Assembly (NCBI GenBank): GCA_014338405.1
Contig: JTDE01000202.1
Span: 226,471-290,470 of the forward strand
Source: Paragonimus skrjabini miyazakii
Lineage: Eukaryota > Platyhelminthes > Trematoda > Plagiorchiida > Troglotrematidae
Direction of reading: 5' to 3'
DNA: 64,000 bases
Shown here: one piece after another, positions 21,044-31,667 of the stretch
Position numbering within the stretch: the first letter of the stretch is position 1
Layout: every line of letters starts with the position of its first letter
Notes under the pieces: generated by a model
The model's database searches: none
The model's input: the letters and a program-made list of their open reading frames with translations, nothing else
Told to the model about the DNA's origin: nothing
Translations under genes and position numbers: made by a program

Positions 21044-22316
21044 AGTCGAATATGTGAAGCAACCACTTTTCGATTTGTGCTGGGCTCTACTCATTTTTTG
21101 TCCTCATAAAACAGTGGAAGTCTAACAGTGATTAGATTTTATGAGAATACAGTCGGTGTACCCTGCTGATGGATAATTCAATGTTGAATGTGTAGCGGCG
21201 TAATGATAGTAGACGTTTCTGAAACTGGACCTTGAGTTATGAACAGATCTCGTTTGTTAGTTTCCACGTCATTTTAGGAAAACGAATACGCTGTTAAACG
21301 GGTAGTGTTTACAACTTTCGCGGTTAGCCTGCGTGCAATTATTCTTGCTAGATATTTATGCTGGTTCATTCAGCTTATTTCAACTTAAAATAAATTCGTT
21401 ATTTAACTTGATGTTTTAAGTTTTTCGAAACTGGAGCAACCGTGTTAGACACTCAGGTTTTTTCAGTAGGTTCTACAGAGATTCGTTTGAGATTCACAAA
21501 ATTCAGGTCTCCATAAGGTATCACAGAAGAACTGTACCCTTGGATGAGAGGGCGTTATGTAGTGTATGAGTCGTCGAGTAGGAATGAGTATTTTCGGATA
21601 TCTATATCACTGGTGTGAACATCACTGTCATCCTTAGATTTCCGCGGATATATTGCTCATAAACCTTCGTAGCTTACCTGTAACAGCTTACCTGGGTGTG
21701 CTACTTTTGTTACTAGTTAAAGTTCATCCGAAGCCCAGCAATAAGGGTTCTTTGATGAAAACATCTCTGATCTGACACAACCAGTGCTTACTGTAGCACA
21801 ACTCTAATCTCAGGTGTTTGGATGGTACTCTCTTAAGGGTGGACGCATCTCAAATTTGTAAATCCTGGTTCTGCGTCATGAGTTCCACATATCGACTACC
21901 ATTATCAAGCGAAAACAAAACGACCGCACAGATGGAAGGCAGACGGTGGACCATTATTTCAAACCAAAACAAACAGTATTTCGCTATTATCGACCTAAAA
22001 TTGTCAGGAACGGCAACACTGAAGTCAATAATCCTGTCGACCTCGTCTGTCAAACGGAAGCAACAACAGAAACCATAACAGAGTTTAGATAACAACACGA
22101 ACATTACAACAGGGTGACAAAATAGGTGGTGGCCCAAACGAAAGTGGTGCAAACATCACCGATTGCCGATAACTGTTACAATCATTGGGGCTTACGCAAT
22201 CGTTATGCATCTCCAAGCCGACTCGTTTGATAATTAAGAGTTCCGTGATCGTATATGAGATACCAGTTGCAGACAGATAGAATGTTCTTGCTGCCTTTTA
22301 GTCTGACTATCTCCGT
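21044..22316. other. Unassigned non-coding DNA
   Basis: Nothing recognised. Overlapping opposite frames at 21,818-22,152 look like chance. Confidence 0.5.
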
Positions 22317-23177
22317 NNNNNNNNNNNNNNNNNNNNNNNNNNNNNNNNNNNNNNNNNNNNNNNNNNNNNNNNNNNNNNNNNNNNNNNNNNNNNNNNNNNN
22401 NNNNNNNNNNNNNNNNNNNNNNNNNNNNNNNNNNNNNNNNNNNNNNNNNNNNNNNNNNNNNNNNNNNNNNNNNNNNNNNNNNNNNNNNNNNNNNNNNNNN
22501 NNNNNNNNNNNNNNNNNNNNNNNNNNNNNNNNNNNNNNNNNNNNNNNNNNNNNNNNNNNNNNNNNNNNNNNNNNNNNNNNNNNNNNNNNNNNNNNNNNNN
22601 NNNNNNNNNNNNNNNNNNNNNNNNNNNNNNNNNNNNNNNNNNNNNNNNNNNNNNNNNNNNNNNNNNNNNNNNNNNNNNNNNNNNNNNNNNNNNNNNNNNN
22701 NNNNNNNNNNNNNNNNNNNNNNNNNNNNNNNNNNNNNNNNNNNNNNNNNNNNNNNNNNNNNNNNNNNNNNNNNNNNNNNNNNNNNNNNNNNNNNNNNNNN
22801 NNNNNNNNNNNNNNNNNNNNNNNNNNNNNNNNNNNNNNNNNNNNNNNNNNNNNNNNNNNNNNNNNNNNNNNNNNNNNNNNNNNNNNNNNNNNNNNNNNNN
22901 NNNNNNNNNNNNNNNNNNNNNNNNNNNNNNNNNNNNNNNNNNNNNNNNNNNNNNNNNNNNNNNNNNNNNNNNNNNNNNNNNNNNNNNNNNNNNNNNNNNN
23001 NNNNNNNNNNNNNNNNNNNNNNNNNNNNNNNNNNNNNNNNNNNNNNNNNNNNNNNNNNNNNNNNNNNNNNNNNNNNNNNNNNNNNNNNNNNNNNNNNNNN
23101 NNNNNNNNNNNNNNNNNNNNNNNNNNNNNNNNNNNNNNNNNNNNNNNNNNNNNNNNNNNNNNNNNNNNNNNNNNNNN
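22317..23177. other. Assembly gap (861 N)
   Basis: Uninterrupted N run. Its irregular length suggests a size estimated from read pairs. Confidence 0.99.
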
Positions 23178-23336
23178 ACCTGACTAGAAAGCAGGTGGTC
23201 TTGGCTTTAACTGTAGTATCCAACAACATCTATACATCAGCAGTTCATAGTGCATTGAGAACTGGCCTAATGTCGCTTTTCTGTCTAGATAGAGGACGCT
23301 ACTGAATTCCGTAACCAGTTTGAGCACATTTATCGA

Positions 23337-23340
<4 letters not shown>

Positions 23341-23380
<40 letters not shown>
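23341..23380. repeat. (TA)20 microsatellite
   Basis: Forty bases of uninterrupted TA. Confidence 0.97.
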
Positions 23381-23381
<1 letters not shown>

Positions 23382-23819
23382 TGTTCACCTTTATATGGGG
23401 ACAGATTGAAAACTTAATATTTTCGTAAGTTTACTAACAGCACTAGGCGTTTAACATCGGAACAGGCATATGGCTAATTTAGCAACACCTTAACTTTTGC
23501 CTATACAATAGGAATTTCGATGAAGTTGCAGTTATACGGCTGATATGAAAAACGAAAAATGACGGAGAAGTTAGTAGTGACTCACACTACAGTCGCGACT
23601 GTTTGAGATAAACGTCACAGCATGAAGACTGAAACAAATTTGTCAGTTGCTTCAACCATCTCACCAATAATGAAGTTATTTGTACATTGGTCACGGTAGG
23701 AGACCAAGTAATTGTCCTGTTAACTCCAATCGATAAACTCGGTTAGGTTGAAGTCACTGACTTCATTGAACCAACTGGGTAGTGTATCTAGCTCAAATTG
23801 GATTTCAAGAATTTTGATA

Positions 23820-23985
23820 AATTCAAACTGAACACTACCTGCATTCGATCATTGTCCTAGCATTCAGATAAGCCTTTTGGCTGATCGATGTCGTAAGGAA
23901 GCACTAGGTTTGAGTTTTGCTCTTATTAAAGCTCACCAGTAGTGTGTATCTTTATCCGAGTCGGAATTTACATTCCGAACCTAAA
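23820..23985 (-). mobile_element. Single decayed arm of the tRNA/hammerhead element
   Basis: Reverse complement of the element tail and ribozyme: AAACTGAACACTACC (tail), GAAGCACTAGGTTTGAGTTTTG and AAAGCTCACCAGTAGTG. Read on the minus strand the ribozyme core is CTGGTGA and CAAAA, so two invariant residues are changed and it is probably inactive. The stem I halves CACTA and TAGTG survive. Confidence 0.55.
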
Positions 23986-24605
23986 TTCTCAAAATCCAAT
24001 CCAACCTACATACATATTGGTCAGTTGGTTATTTGTGTTTGACTAACGGCACATGTTGCGATAGAAATATACTTTCCAGTAGTTCGAGAGTATATGCATT
24101 ATGACTTGAAACGTTTGGTGGATTTGATGGCTCGGGTTGATGGTTCATGCTTTCGGATGTTCGATAAGCTTTGTTCATAGGTTGCAACTGTATCGTTACC
24201 AAACGAGTTGACACTATCTTCGCCTAAACGTTTGAGCGTCACGAATGGTGAAGGTTGAAGAATTTCCGTCTCAATGCACAACAGTGGAATGATCTTCCTT
24301 AACAACTAGTTGGTTGCTTCTTGTTACTGTCTACCGTTTATTCTCAGGTCCAATTAGTGTCATTTTGTTGTCTGTGGCTCTTTGATCAGAAATCTGATTG
24401 GTTACTTCTCGTTGCTCTTGAGCTTCAAATCAGTCGGTTACACATTCTTCTGAGTTCGCATATGGTTGGTTAGCCGTGGTCCATTTTTAACCATTGATAT
24501 GATATGATTGTTTTGAGTCGCACAATGTTGTGGTGGTATTTGGTCATAGTCATATTTGTGTCATCTCAGATACTTCTTTTGCAGCGATTCACAGATATGG
24601 TTTAA
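23986..24605. other. Unassigned non-coding DNA
   Basis: Two overlapping minus frames at 24,029-24,305 have no family signature. It may be the 3' end of the GIY-YIG element to the right. Confidence 0.35.
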
Positions 24606-24880
24606 ATCAACTTGTGTGCTAAGTTACCGAATCGACTAACGAACATCCCGTTCCCACGACACCCCTTACACGTTTGATTTTTGTGAACACAAGGGTATCT
24701 GCCGTGTCCTTGTTGAATGTATGCCCAGGTTGATCCCCATGGACGGAGATCAACGGAACTAGACCGCATCTTTTAGTGGTTAATTTCCATTCACAAAGTC
24801 ACGCAGGTAACTTGCGTTTGGCTTGACAGACGTACTCGTTGAGGTCGTTGCATTCGATTTTTCATAATACAGTCTTTTTA
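24606..24880 (-). pseudogene. Penelope-like element GIY-YIG tail of a second lineage
   Basis: One minus-strand frame reads CNDLNEYVCQAKRKLPA, fitting the GIY-YIG motif C-x-Y-V-G-Q-T-x-R-x-L with G changed to C. After one stop it continues LCEWKLTTKRCG, PLISVHGDQPGHTFNKDTADTL and KIKRVRGVVGTGCSLVDSV. The S-L-I-S-V-H-x-x-x-x-G-H-x-F-x-W block and the following R-V-R-x-x-x-E-x-W-x-S-x-x-S-I-N pattern are typical of GIY-YIG domains at the end of some animal PLEs. It differs clearly from the 20.5 and 35.1 kb type (A-H-x-x-D-x-N-H). Only this domain is recognisable. Confidence 0.55.
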
Positions 24881-25119
24881 ATGACGTTCTTTTGTTCTCA
24901 GTAGAAACATCTACGTGGTTATGGTTAGTTTGTTTGCTAGCGTGATATCTTCTGATCACTGAACCCTCGCGACCATTTCCGGTTCGATCATGATGTACTA
25001 TATAACAATTCGTTTTGTTCCCTGTTCCATAAAGTTCGGGTTTTTTCGTTTTTAGTGGGCTTCATTCAAAGAAAATTCGTGAGTATTTCTCCCATACAAA
25101 CAGGCATAAAGTCTAAGGG

Positions 25120-25780
25120 GGAAAAGAATATGACACTATACTATGTTGGAAGACACCTTTTCAACCCGAAACTTACCGCTGATAAGGAACATTTAGCAAA
25201 CCTGAAATACACAGTAAAATCCAACAAATATCAGTAGAAACTCTACATCTACAAACTGTCGTTTTGGCAACCATTCACAACAGACAATTTTCTTCCCTCA
25301 CTAAAGCCGAAAAGGAAGTATTAAGCAACCAAATCAAAGGTAGCAAGGAACAAACGAGAAAGTAGCGAATGACGGTCATCACAGACAACGACACAACTGT
25401 CGCCTAATTAAAGCTAAATCTACCAAAAAACTGGCAAACACATTCAGTAGCAGACTAAAGAAGTGGATAAACAACCAAGAACGTTCAAAGATCTACGCAG
25501 ACGATTCAGACTACGGTCGATTCCACGGACTGCCAACGATAAACAAGGAAGATTCCCCACTTTGGGTTACAGTATACTCGCAGGAAACCTCCACATAGAA
25601 CCTGGCTGGAGACCTGTGGAACTGACCACATTACCACGTCATTGGGACGCAGCGGTCTATTAATGCTGCTGAACAACTCGTGGGCTCACTGAAAAATATC
25701 TAAATAGAAGAAGACAAAGTCGTGACTTTATTTGGACTTATAGGCAATCTCGCCCCTGCTAATGACTGCTGGTGGATAAA
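25120..25780 (+). pseudogene. Penelope-like element, N-terminal half
   Basis: Forward blocks match the PLE region upstream of the RT core. TKAEKEVLSNQIKGSK and a decayed MTVITDNDTT correspond to the D-K-G-x-x-T-V-V area. FSSRLKKWINNQE follows. Then FHGLPTINKEDSPLWVTVYS (25,521 onward) is the diagnostic Y-G-L-P-K-I-H-K-x-x-x-P-L-R-P-I-V-S motif. After stops, NLAGDLW, INAAEQLVGSLKN and IEEDKVVTLFGL match the approach to motif A (D-V-x-S-L-F-T-N). Several stops and frameshifts make it dead. The RT palm and GIY-YIG parts are not found downstream. Confidence 0.68.
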
Positions 25781-26865
25781 CCCTGTCTAAATCAGCCTGA
25801 CGGCACTATATAAATTTGAGATGACAGCGGCCTTTCTGTATGCAACACTTCAACAAATTTCATCCCACTATCTTTCAGTAGCAAATGCCTATTTTTAAAG
25901 TAGATGGCAGTTTACTTAACAGTATGGAATGTGTTTGTGAAACGATAAGTTGATCATTTAATATTGTTAGAGGACCTATGTTTGAATAAACCTTCTCACC
26001 TGTCCATTTTATATCATTCACACGATGACATATGTTTTAATCAGCTCAAAACGTGAATGCCTTTAGTCCACTGTACTGCTGACCATCATGAAATTTCGAT
26101 ATTGATCGAACGATAGTAAGAAATAGTTATTCAAACCGGTGCATACACAAAAATGTGGTCACTTCCATTTGCCGTTTCCCATGCCCACAAACCAAGGCAC
26201 ATAGTCACGTGACTCAGAGTGGCAACTACCAACAGCGATATTGATCTATGAACTTATATCACACTACTTGCTGTGTGTCAAAATAGTAAACCGTCTATTA
26301 GTTCAGACGTTCACCTCCAATGTTCCAGTAAAATAGAAAGTATCAGAGAGCACTGTTTTACCCGGTAAGCATGTGAGGTTCAGTGTTATAGAAGATTTTA
26401 AGTCATAGTCCCACAAGTTGAAGGCAAAAGTGACTGAAATACCTAGATCTGTTTGGCTTATTGAGATGGTTATTGGGTATCTACAATGAAGCCAACATCA
26501 ATCCGTTTGAACAAAGTGTACGAGCTTACAGTTTCCATACGGATCACAGACTAGCTATTTAAAGACTACTGACTAGAACTATTGTGGTCGTTTTGTAGCA
26601 TTTCTACCTCCTTCAGATATTCCTGAACTAAATGAATTTTAGAATGGTGGTAAAAGTATGGTTATGCCCGGTATTTAAGAAAAAAGTAGTATAAACACTC
26701 AATAACTTAGATATACTCTCGTTGAAAGTCACTAATGGTACCTAAACAGCTCAGGAACAGTCTACTGATCTACTCGTTTAGACTACCTTTCATTCTAGTC
26801 ACACAAGAAAGGGTTTCCAAGAGTTTGTAACAGCAGAATTTCCATATCAAGATGGAACTGCTAAT
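25781..26865. other. Unassigned non-coding DNA
   Basis: Nothing recognised. Confidence 0.5.
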
Positions 26866-27165
26866 ACATGTTGAACATCACTCACAATTGACTATCATTT
26901 TCGAATTACCATAGGATTTCAGTCGGCCATTTAAAAAATGGGATACTATCCCACAATTTTACTCCTGCTAACGCTGGTCACTAGTGTATATCCGTTTTCT
27001 CCGTCGAACTGTGAACCCATTACAAACTTTCTTGACGGTCAACCAAACCCCCATACGTTTGGTATGAAGCCAGTATTACAACACGGTTGCTCTTTCCAAG
27101 GAGTAGGGAGGAGATGCACTAATGACAACCACTAACATGAGCAAAACTCGAGTACATTGGTTCTA
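26866..27165. mobile_element. Palindromic tRNA/hammerhead element, old inverted dimer (copy 2)
   Basis: The left arm runs on the minus strand: GTTGAACATCACTCACAATTG at 26,870, TTCAGTCGGCC, then GGTCACTAGTGTATATCC where the ribozyme and head begin. The right arm reads forward: ACACGGTTGCTC at 27,080, GGAGATGCACTAATGACAA, and GAGCAAAACTCGAGTACATTGG, a decayed hammerhead with CTAATGACAA in place of CTGACGAG. Both ends are eroded and no direct repeat is visible, so it is older than the copies at 8.7, 35.3 and 49.8 kb. The signal-peptide-like frame at 26,938-27,135 lies inside it. Confidence 0.6.
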
Positions 27166-28183
27166 TCAAACTAACTGAAGCTAACTGAAACTCTCACGCT
27201 CTCAGTCACCGGCTTCATAGGTAATGCGATTAGGAGGGCCATAACAGTGTGATTATTGAAAATGAGAAGTTGAGCTTCTGCTCACACACGAGTACCATCT
27301 AGGATGAAGCTGGATTTGGCAGCACATGATGGAACACACAAACCTGGCTTTCAGTTCCTACCGTTTGCGTACAACATAGTTTATGATTTGGGCTGTGCCT
27401 GTTTTACTGATGCGGTTTCTACACATAGGATATTGTCGGAGCTGCTTAAAAGCTGCCACCGAAAAGTTAGTCAGCTTACCAATCGATGTGAAAAATAAAA
27501 CCAATCAGAGACCAGCAGTGATTTTTCGCATGTTTCCAATGCAGAACGCAAAGTACTAGTCGAAAAGAACCAGCTACTGCTTCTAAGTAACCAATCAAAA
27601 TCTCTACATTCTAGTAGGGTATTGATTTTCAAGAGACAACATCTACATGAATTGGCAGTTCCTTTGTACAAAACATTCCGATTCTGGCTGTAAGACAGCT
27701 ATTTTTCCGCCCGTAAAATCTTAAAAACTAGCGTCGAATGCAACAATGTACTGGCGTAAATAATTATCACAGAAACTACCAGAGATAACCAGGCTATTGT
27801 GTAAAATAGACGCAATGATTTTATCGGTGGAATACAAGTTGTGAATACCGTCGAAGTTTTGTCGTTCGTTCCTGGAGCAATCAAATCAATCTTCGATTAT
27901 TACAGCATATCTACATGAAACTGGTCCTTGCTGAGAGTGCCGTAAATTAATTCCTTCTGTTTGATGTGCTTTTAACACGAAACTTCTGATGTAACTAAAG
28001 TGCAATTATCAAACTGGGTCAAAACTGAACATCACACAATTAATTGCTTCTAGTCAACTTCTTTGGATAAAAAACACTAGACTTAATTGTGTAGACCTGG
28101 TCAGTAGTTCACACCTTTGCAGTGGTCACGATTCAAACTCATATCTACTTGTATTACTGCTAAGTAGTTTGACAAATTAGACC
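27166..28183. other. Unassigned non-coding DNA
   Basis: Nothing recognised. Frames at 27,304-27,884 have no family signature. Confidence 0.5.
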
Positions 28184-28440
28184 ATTTAGAAGAGACCCAA
28201 TTACGAAAAGCCTGGACTTCAGCTGGATTCGAACCAGCGACAGAAACAACATGTCCAAACGCGGCAAATTCTGTACCAGCTGAGCTACGAAGCCACGGCG
28301 GAAGCTCAAAAATTTCACATTTGGACCTAGACATCCACCTAACCAATTGTGTCATATGGAATCCACTAAACGATCCAGTCGATTGACTATCCAAGCAGGA
28401 TTTCTCGATCACTTCGCGCTGGAATCCACCAACGCCACCA
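28184..28440 (-). mobile_element. tRNA-tailed SINE family 2, best copy
   Basis: Minus-strand order: GGTGGATTCCAGCGCGAAG, a body with GGATCGTTTAGTGGATTCCATATG, AGGTCCAAATGTGAAATTTTTG, GAGCTTCCGCC, then the tRNA-like module at 28,294-28,215 and a short tail with TTTTCGTAATTGGGTCTC. The same order appears at 17.1, 31.5 and 61.1 kb. Unusually, the tRNA-like part lies downstream of the conserved body, so an internal promoter there would not transcribe the body. The body may be a separate promoter-bearing leader, or the units may be shuffled. Confidence 0.65.
28215..28294 (-). tRNA. tRNA-like module with intact A and B boxes (SINE-borne, not a functional tRNA)
   Basis: Eighty bases on the minus strand. 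The acceptor pair GGCTTCG/TGAAGTC is seven pairs, two of them G-U. The A box TAGCTCAGCTGG lies at 28,287-28,276. A perfect T arm GCTGG-TTCGAAT-CCAGC holds a canonical B box GGTTCGAATCC at 28,235-28,225. The anticodon region is longer than normal and no five-pair anticodon stem is evident. It recurs with the same flanks elsewhere in the window, so it belongs to a SINE. Confidence 0.6.
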
Positions 28441-28493
28441 ATGTGCATTGACATTGTACTGCTGTGTTACTATCCCGGTTATGGCGAGCGTAT

Positions 28494-28525
28494 GCACTAC
28501 GGACGAGTCCCGATAACAGCGAAAC
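28494..28525 (+). ncRNA. Hammerhead-like core remnant
   Basis: GCACTA, then CGGACGA, GTCCCGATAACAGC and GAAAC. Compared with the consensus CTGANGA, one invariant U is G, and stem II does not pair well. The GAGTCCC-ATA arrangement resembles the schistosome SM-alpha hammerhead stem II more than the GCTCT-AATG type seen elsewhere in this window. Preceding GGCGAGCGTATGCACTA matches the flank of the palindromic element. Confidence 0.4.
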
Positions 28526-29339
28526 ACCAATCAAATGCTTTAGTCTGTAACAGGTCTCCTGAAAAGCCTATGAGAATACAACGACTGTGATTATCTATGA
28601 GTGATGTTTAACTTAGAATTGTTATTATTCCAAACTAGTGTTACCAATGAGAATCAACAACAGCCTGTACAAGTTGAATAGTGATCAACTGAATGTGGTC
28701 ACATCGGACAGAATTCACGGTTTTTAACTTAATTGTGGGCTATTTTGAATTGATGAGTGATCATAAATTATATACTACATAAAAAGTTAACGCATTTTTG
28801 ATTAGTTTCAAAATGGATATGAATGTGTGAACAAAATTGTAATAATGTTACCGACGACAGTGAAATAATAACAATTGGAAGTTGAATGTAAATTGTTCTT
28901 CAGTAAACGTCACATTGCTCAGTCATCTCTATCACAACTGTATTGTACACTATAGCATTTAAGGTGGGGATTGGGTTTTCTTTGGGAAGTACGCATGTAA
29001 GAACTGTCATTTATATGTCAACGTTACGAAACAGTTTAACGATGTTCGACAATTCAACTTTTCGAAGTTTCTGCAGTAAATATCACCTGTAATACCGTAA
29101 CGTATTAGAACGTCTCACTTCATCTTTTCACGAAGTGTTTGACTAAGCTCATCCGAAAGATTGTTCGGACCCAATCACCAGTGCATCCAGTGTGTTGAAG
29201 TAAGACTTATTACAGATCGAAAAATCCAGTTAATTTTCAGCGTAGGAATTTGTTACTGCATTAGAACCTACCAGATGTACTCTGGTTAAAAGTTTGAAAA
29301 CATAATTTGAAATACTGTTTCTGCCTGATGAATTACACA
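28526..29339. other. Unassigned non-coding DNA
   Basis: AT-rich. Nothing recognised. Confidence 0.5.
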
Positions 29340-29515
29340 TTTGAGTAGCCTGGGATTTTGGTTTTCATGTAGATTGAACATAACTCAGAATTGATCGCAT
29401 CTGTCGCACTCCCGTAGACTTTCCAGTCGGTCTCTTTCAAAAAAGTACTAGAATTGAGTTTTCCTCTTAGTAGAGTTTGTTAGTACTGAACATTCTTGCC
29501 ATCGCCTCTTCTTGT
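29340..29515 (-). mobile_element. Single arm of the tRNA/hammerhead element, with 3' extension
   Basis: Begins GAGTAGCCTGGGATTTTGG, the reverse complement of the element 3' extension, then ATTGAACATAACTCAGAATTG (tail). The ribozyme region on the minus strand reads AGTACTAACAAACTC and GAGGAAAACTCAATTCTAGTACT. The stem I halves still pair, but the first core block is CTAACAA, so it is inactive. No forward arm follows. Confidence 0.6.
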
Positions 29516-31459
29516 AATACAGTGAGCATTAATATATTATGGATGTTATACAACAATTTACACTGAGGGGACGAGAAAAATTATTTGATTACTCTCGGTT
29601 CGTGTGGGACCTGAACCATTCAGAAGTGTTTCAGCATATTTTCTACTTCATTTCAGAGGAAGTCGGTGAACCGACCAGAATCAAACCTACACAACGGCTG
29701 GCCGGCGACTGATAATTCTGAATAATTTCGGTCAGGAGTTGAGCTTTTTCGAGTGATTTGAAGAGCTGTGGAAATTTGCTCGTGACATGTCTGAGGATGA
29801 GAAACGAAACTGTGTCGACCTCAGAGGAACTTCGGTAACGATATGGTCAGCAAGCTAACCCGATTATTAACTTGAGATAATACATTGTCACTCGCGTATG
29901 AATCCATACTCATTTCTTCGAATGACTAAAAGTTGAGGTGCCGCCCCCCGAGAACTTCGGGCATCAAATATCGTCACAGCTACATTATATGTTATCTTCG
30001 AAACGATTTACTGCATGTGATAATTTAAGAAAGACCAGACCAGGATTCCTGCATAACCTACTTAAATGTGTCCATAGATTGTTTTTGCTTACTTATTGAT
30101 CACATCTAGAACGGATCTTGTGGCTCATTGCTTTACCGTGTCAACAAATCTGTACACAAGGCAAAATATAAACTGGTATATTTAATCGAATACAATGGCT
30201 ATCTCTTTGGACAAAAAATGAAGCTCGGTTCATCTCATGCCTTGTGATGTTTTCCTATCAATATCAGGTTGAAAGATCGGCTCTGCAAACCTTCTCAATT
30301 CGACTTTGTCTAGCTCCATAGATGTGATTTTTCGGGCTTTTTGATAATTATTGTGTTTACTGCTTCAATTGTGCACTGCTACCAAAGAAACCATTTCGAA
30401 GATGGATTGAAGGAAGCGGGGTAAGAGAGCAAAAAGTCAAGAAGAGCAACTCAGATTTTTTATTATTTTTGAGTATAAGACGAGTCCCACATATCAGACA
30501 TGGAAACTTTTTGTTATGGACGTTATGCCTTCAATTCTAGGAACAAATAGAAGCAGTTTCAGTAACTAGTAGAGTGTAACGTTAAAAAGGAATTTTAGAA
30601 AATAGACAATATGTTAGCTTCTTTAAAAGCTTGCTTGCCAAAACACATTTCATCTATCCTGAAGTGTACTTACAATCTTGGATTTGAAAGGGGCCTACCT
30701 GTGTGATGAATTTTTGTACTAACTAGCTATGCTTGTTTTCAACAGTGGCATTGAGGGCTGCAACTTATTTAAATCAGTGGACCTTATCGCTCGACAGATT
30801 TCGAAAAATATTAAAAATACATACTGTATGGTTCTTCTTCCCTAACTTAACTGTTCTCATGATTAGTACGAATTGAGCTGACACACTAGAGTATCCATTT
30901 TCTGTCTGGAAATATTTTTAATGACCTTCCGTAAGTTCCAACTTGGATATATGTTTCTAGATGGACCATCTCCACTCTCGTATATATAGTGCGCAAAAGT
31001 AGACCAAATGTTGCTTAGGCTTTCATCATACAGCACTTATTCTTGCAGAAGTGTGTTAAAGTGCACTGTTTGTTTTGCTTTTTAATTAGAGCAAATTTGG
31101 AGCACAAAGCGGTGTGAAACAGTCATTAAGCCGCTAAGTGCTCTATGTGTTTAAGCCATTCGGTGGACGGTCTTTATTATTGGTATGATGTTGTCTGTAC
31201 TGTTCCACTTTGAGATGTATGCGTTGTGTTCAACATTTGGCTCGTAGACAGGACAAATGAAAATTATATTATTATGCTCGCCGCTGAAGAGACTGCTTTC
31301 AGAACAAGGGAGAGAGAATACCGATCAACGACGTTGTGAAAAGTATAAGGACATGAAGGTTGCCTTGCGTCTAAACAAACCTAAAACGGCTTTCGGCACG
31401 TTCCTGGGGACTCCCAGTTAATGGTACTTATGGCACAAATAAATAGCCTGGCAGGTCTG
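29516..31459. other. Unassigned non-coding DNA
   Basis: Nothing firm. Near 29,680 the minus strand has TAGGTTTGATTCTGG, a weak B-box-like string. Confidence 0.4.
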
Positions 31460-31667
31460 CTAAGTTATAGGAGATCCAATTGCAAGATATTTGTTTTTGG
31501 CCTTGATTCGAATCAAAGACAGAAGCAGCATGCCAATGCACGACAAGTAATCTACCATCTGAGTTACCAAGCCATGTTAGATGCTCTGGTACCTCCCATT
31601 TGGACTCAGTTATCAACCAAAACCTCTGCGCCACACGAAATTCACTAGACAATCCAAAACATTCACC
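31460..31667 (-). mobile_element. tRNA-tailed SINE family 2, copy 3
   Basis: Minus strand: GAGTCCAAATGGGAGG, then ATGGCTTGGTAACTCAGATGG (A box), CATGCTGCTTCTGTC, and TTGATTCGAATCAAGG, in which the T arm is still self-complementary. A tail with TTGCAATTGGATCTCC follows. The order of blocks equals the 28.2 kb copy. Confidence 0.6.

Noticed and set aside
22234..23229. Long open frames on both strands
   Set aside because: They consist almost entirely of the 861-base N gap.
26938..27135. Small secreted-protein-like ORF with a hydrophobic N-terminus
   Set aside because: It lies inside an inverted-dimer element: its sequence aligns with the reverse-complemented tRNA head and ribozyme arm, so the signal-peptide look is accidental.
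28215..28294. Functional tRNA gene on the minus strand
   Set aside because: Acceptor and T arms pair and the promoter boxes are intact, but the anticodon region is too long and unpaired, and the module recurs with common flanks as part of a SINE.
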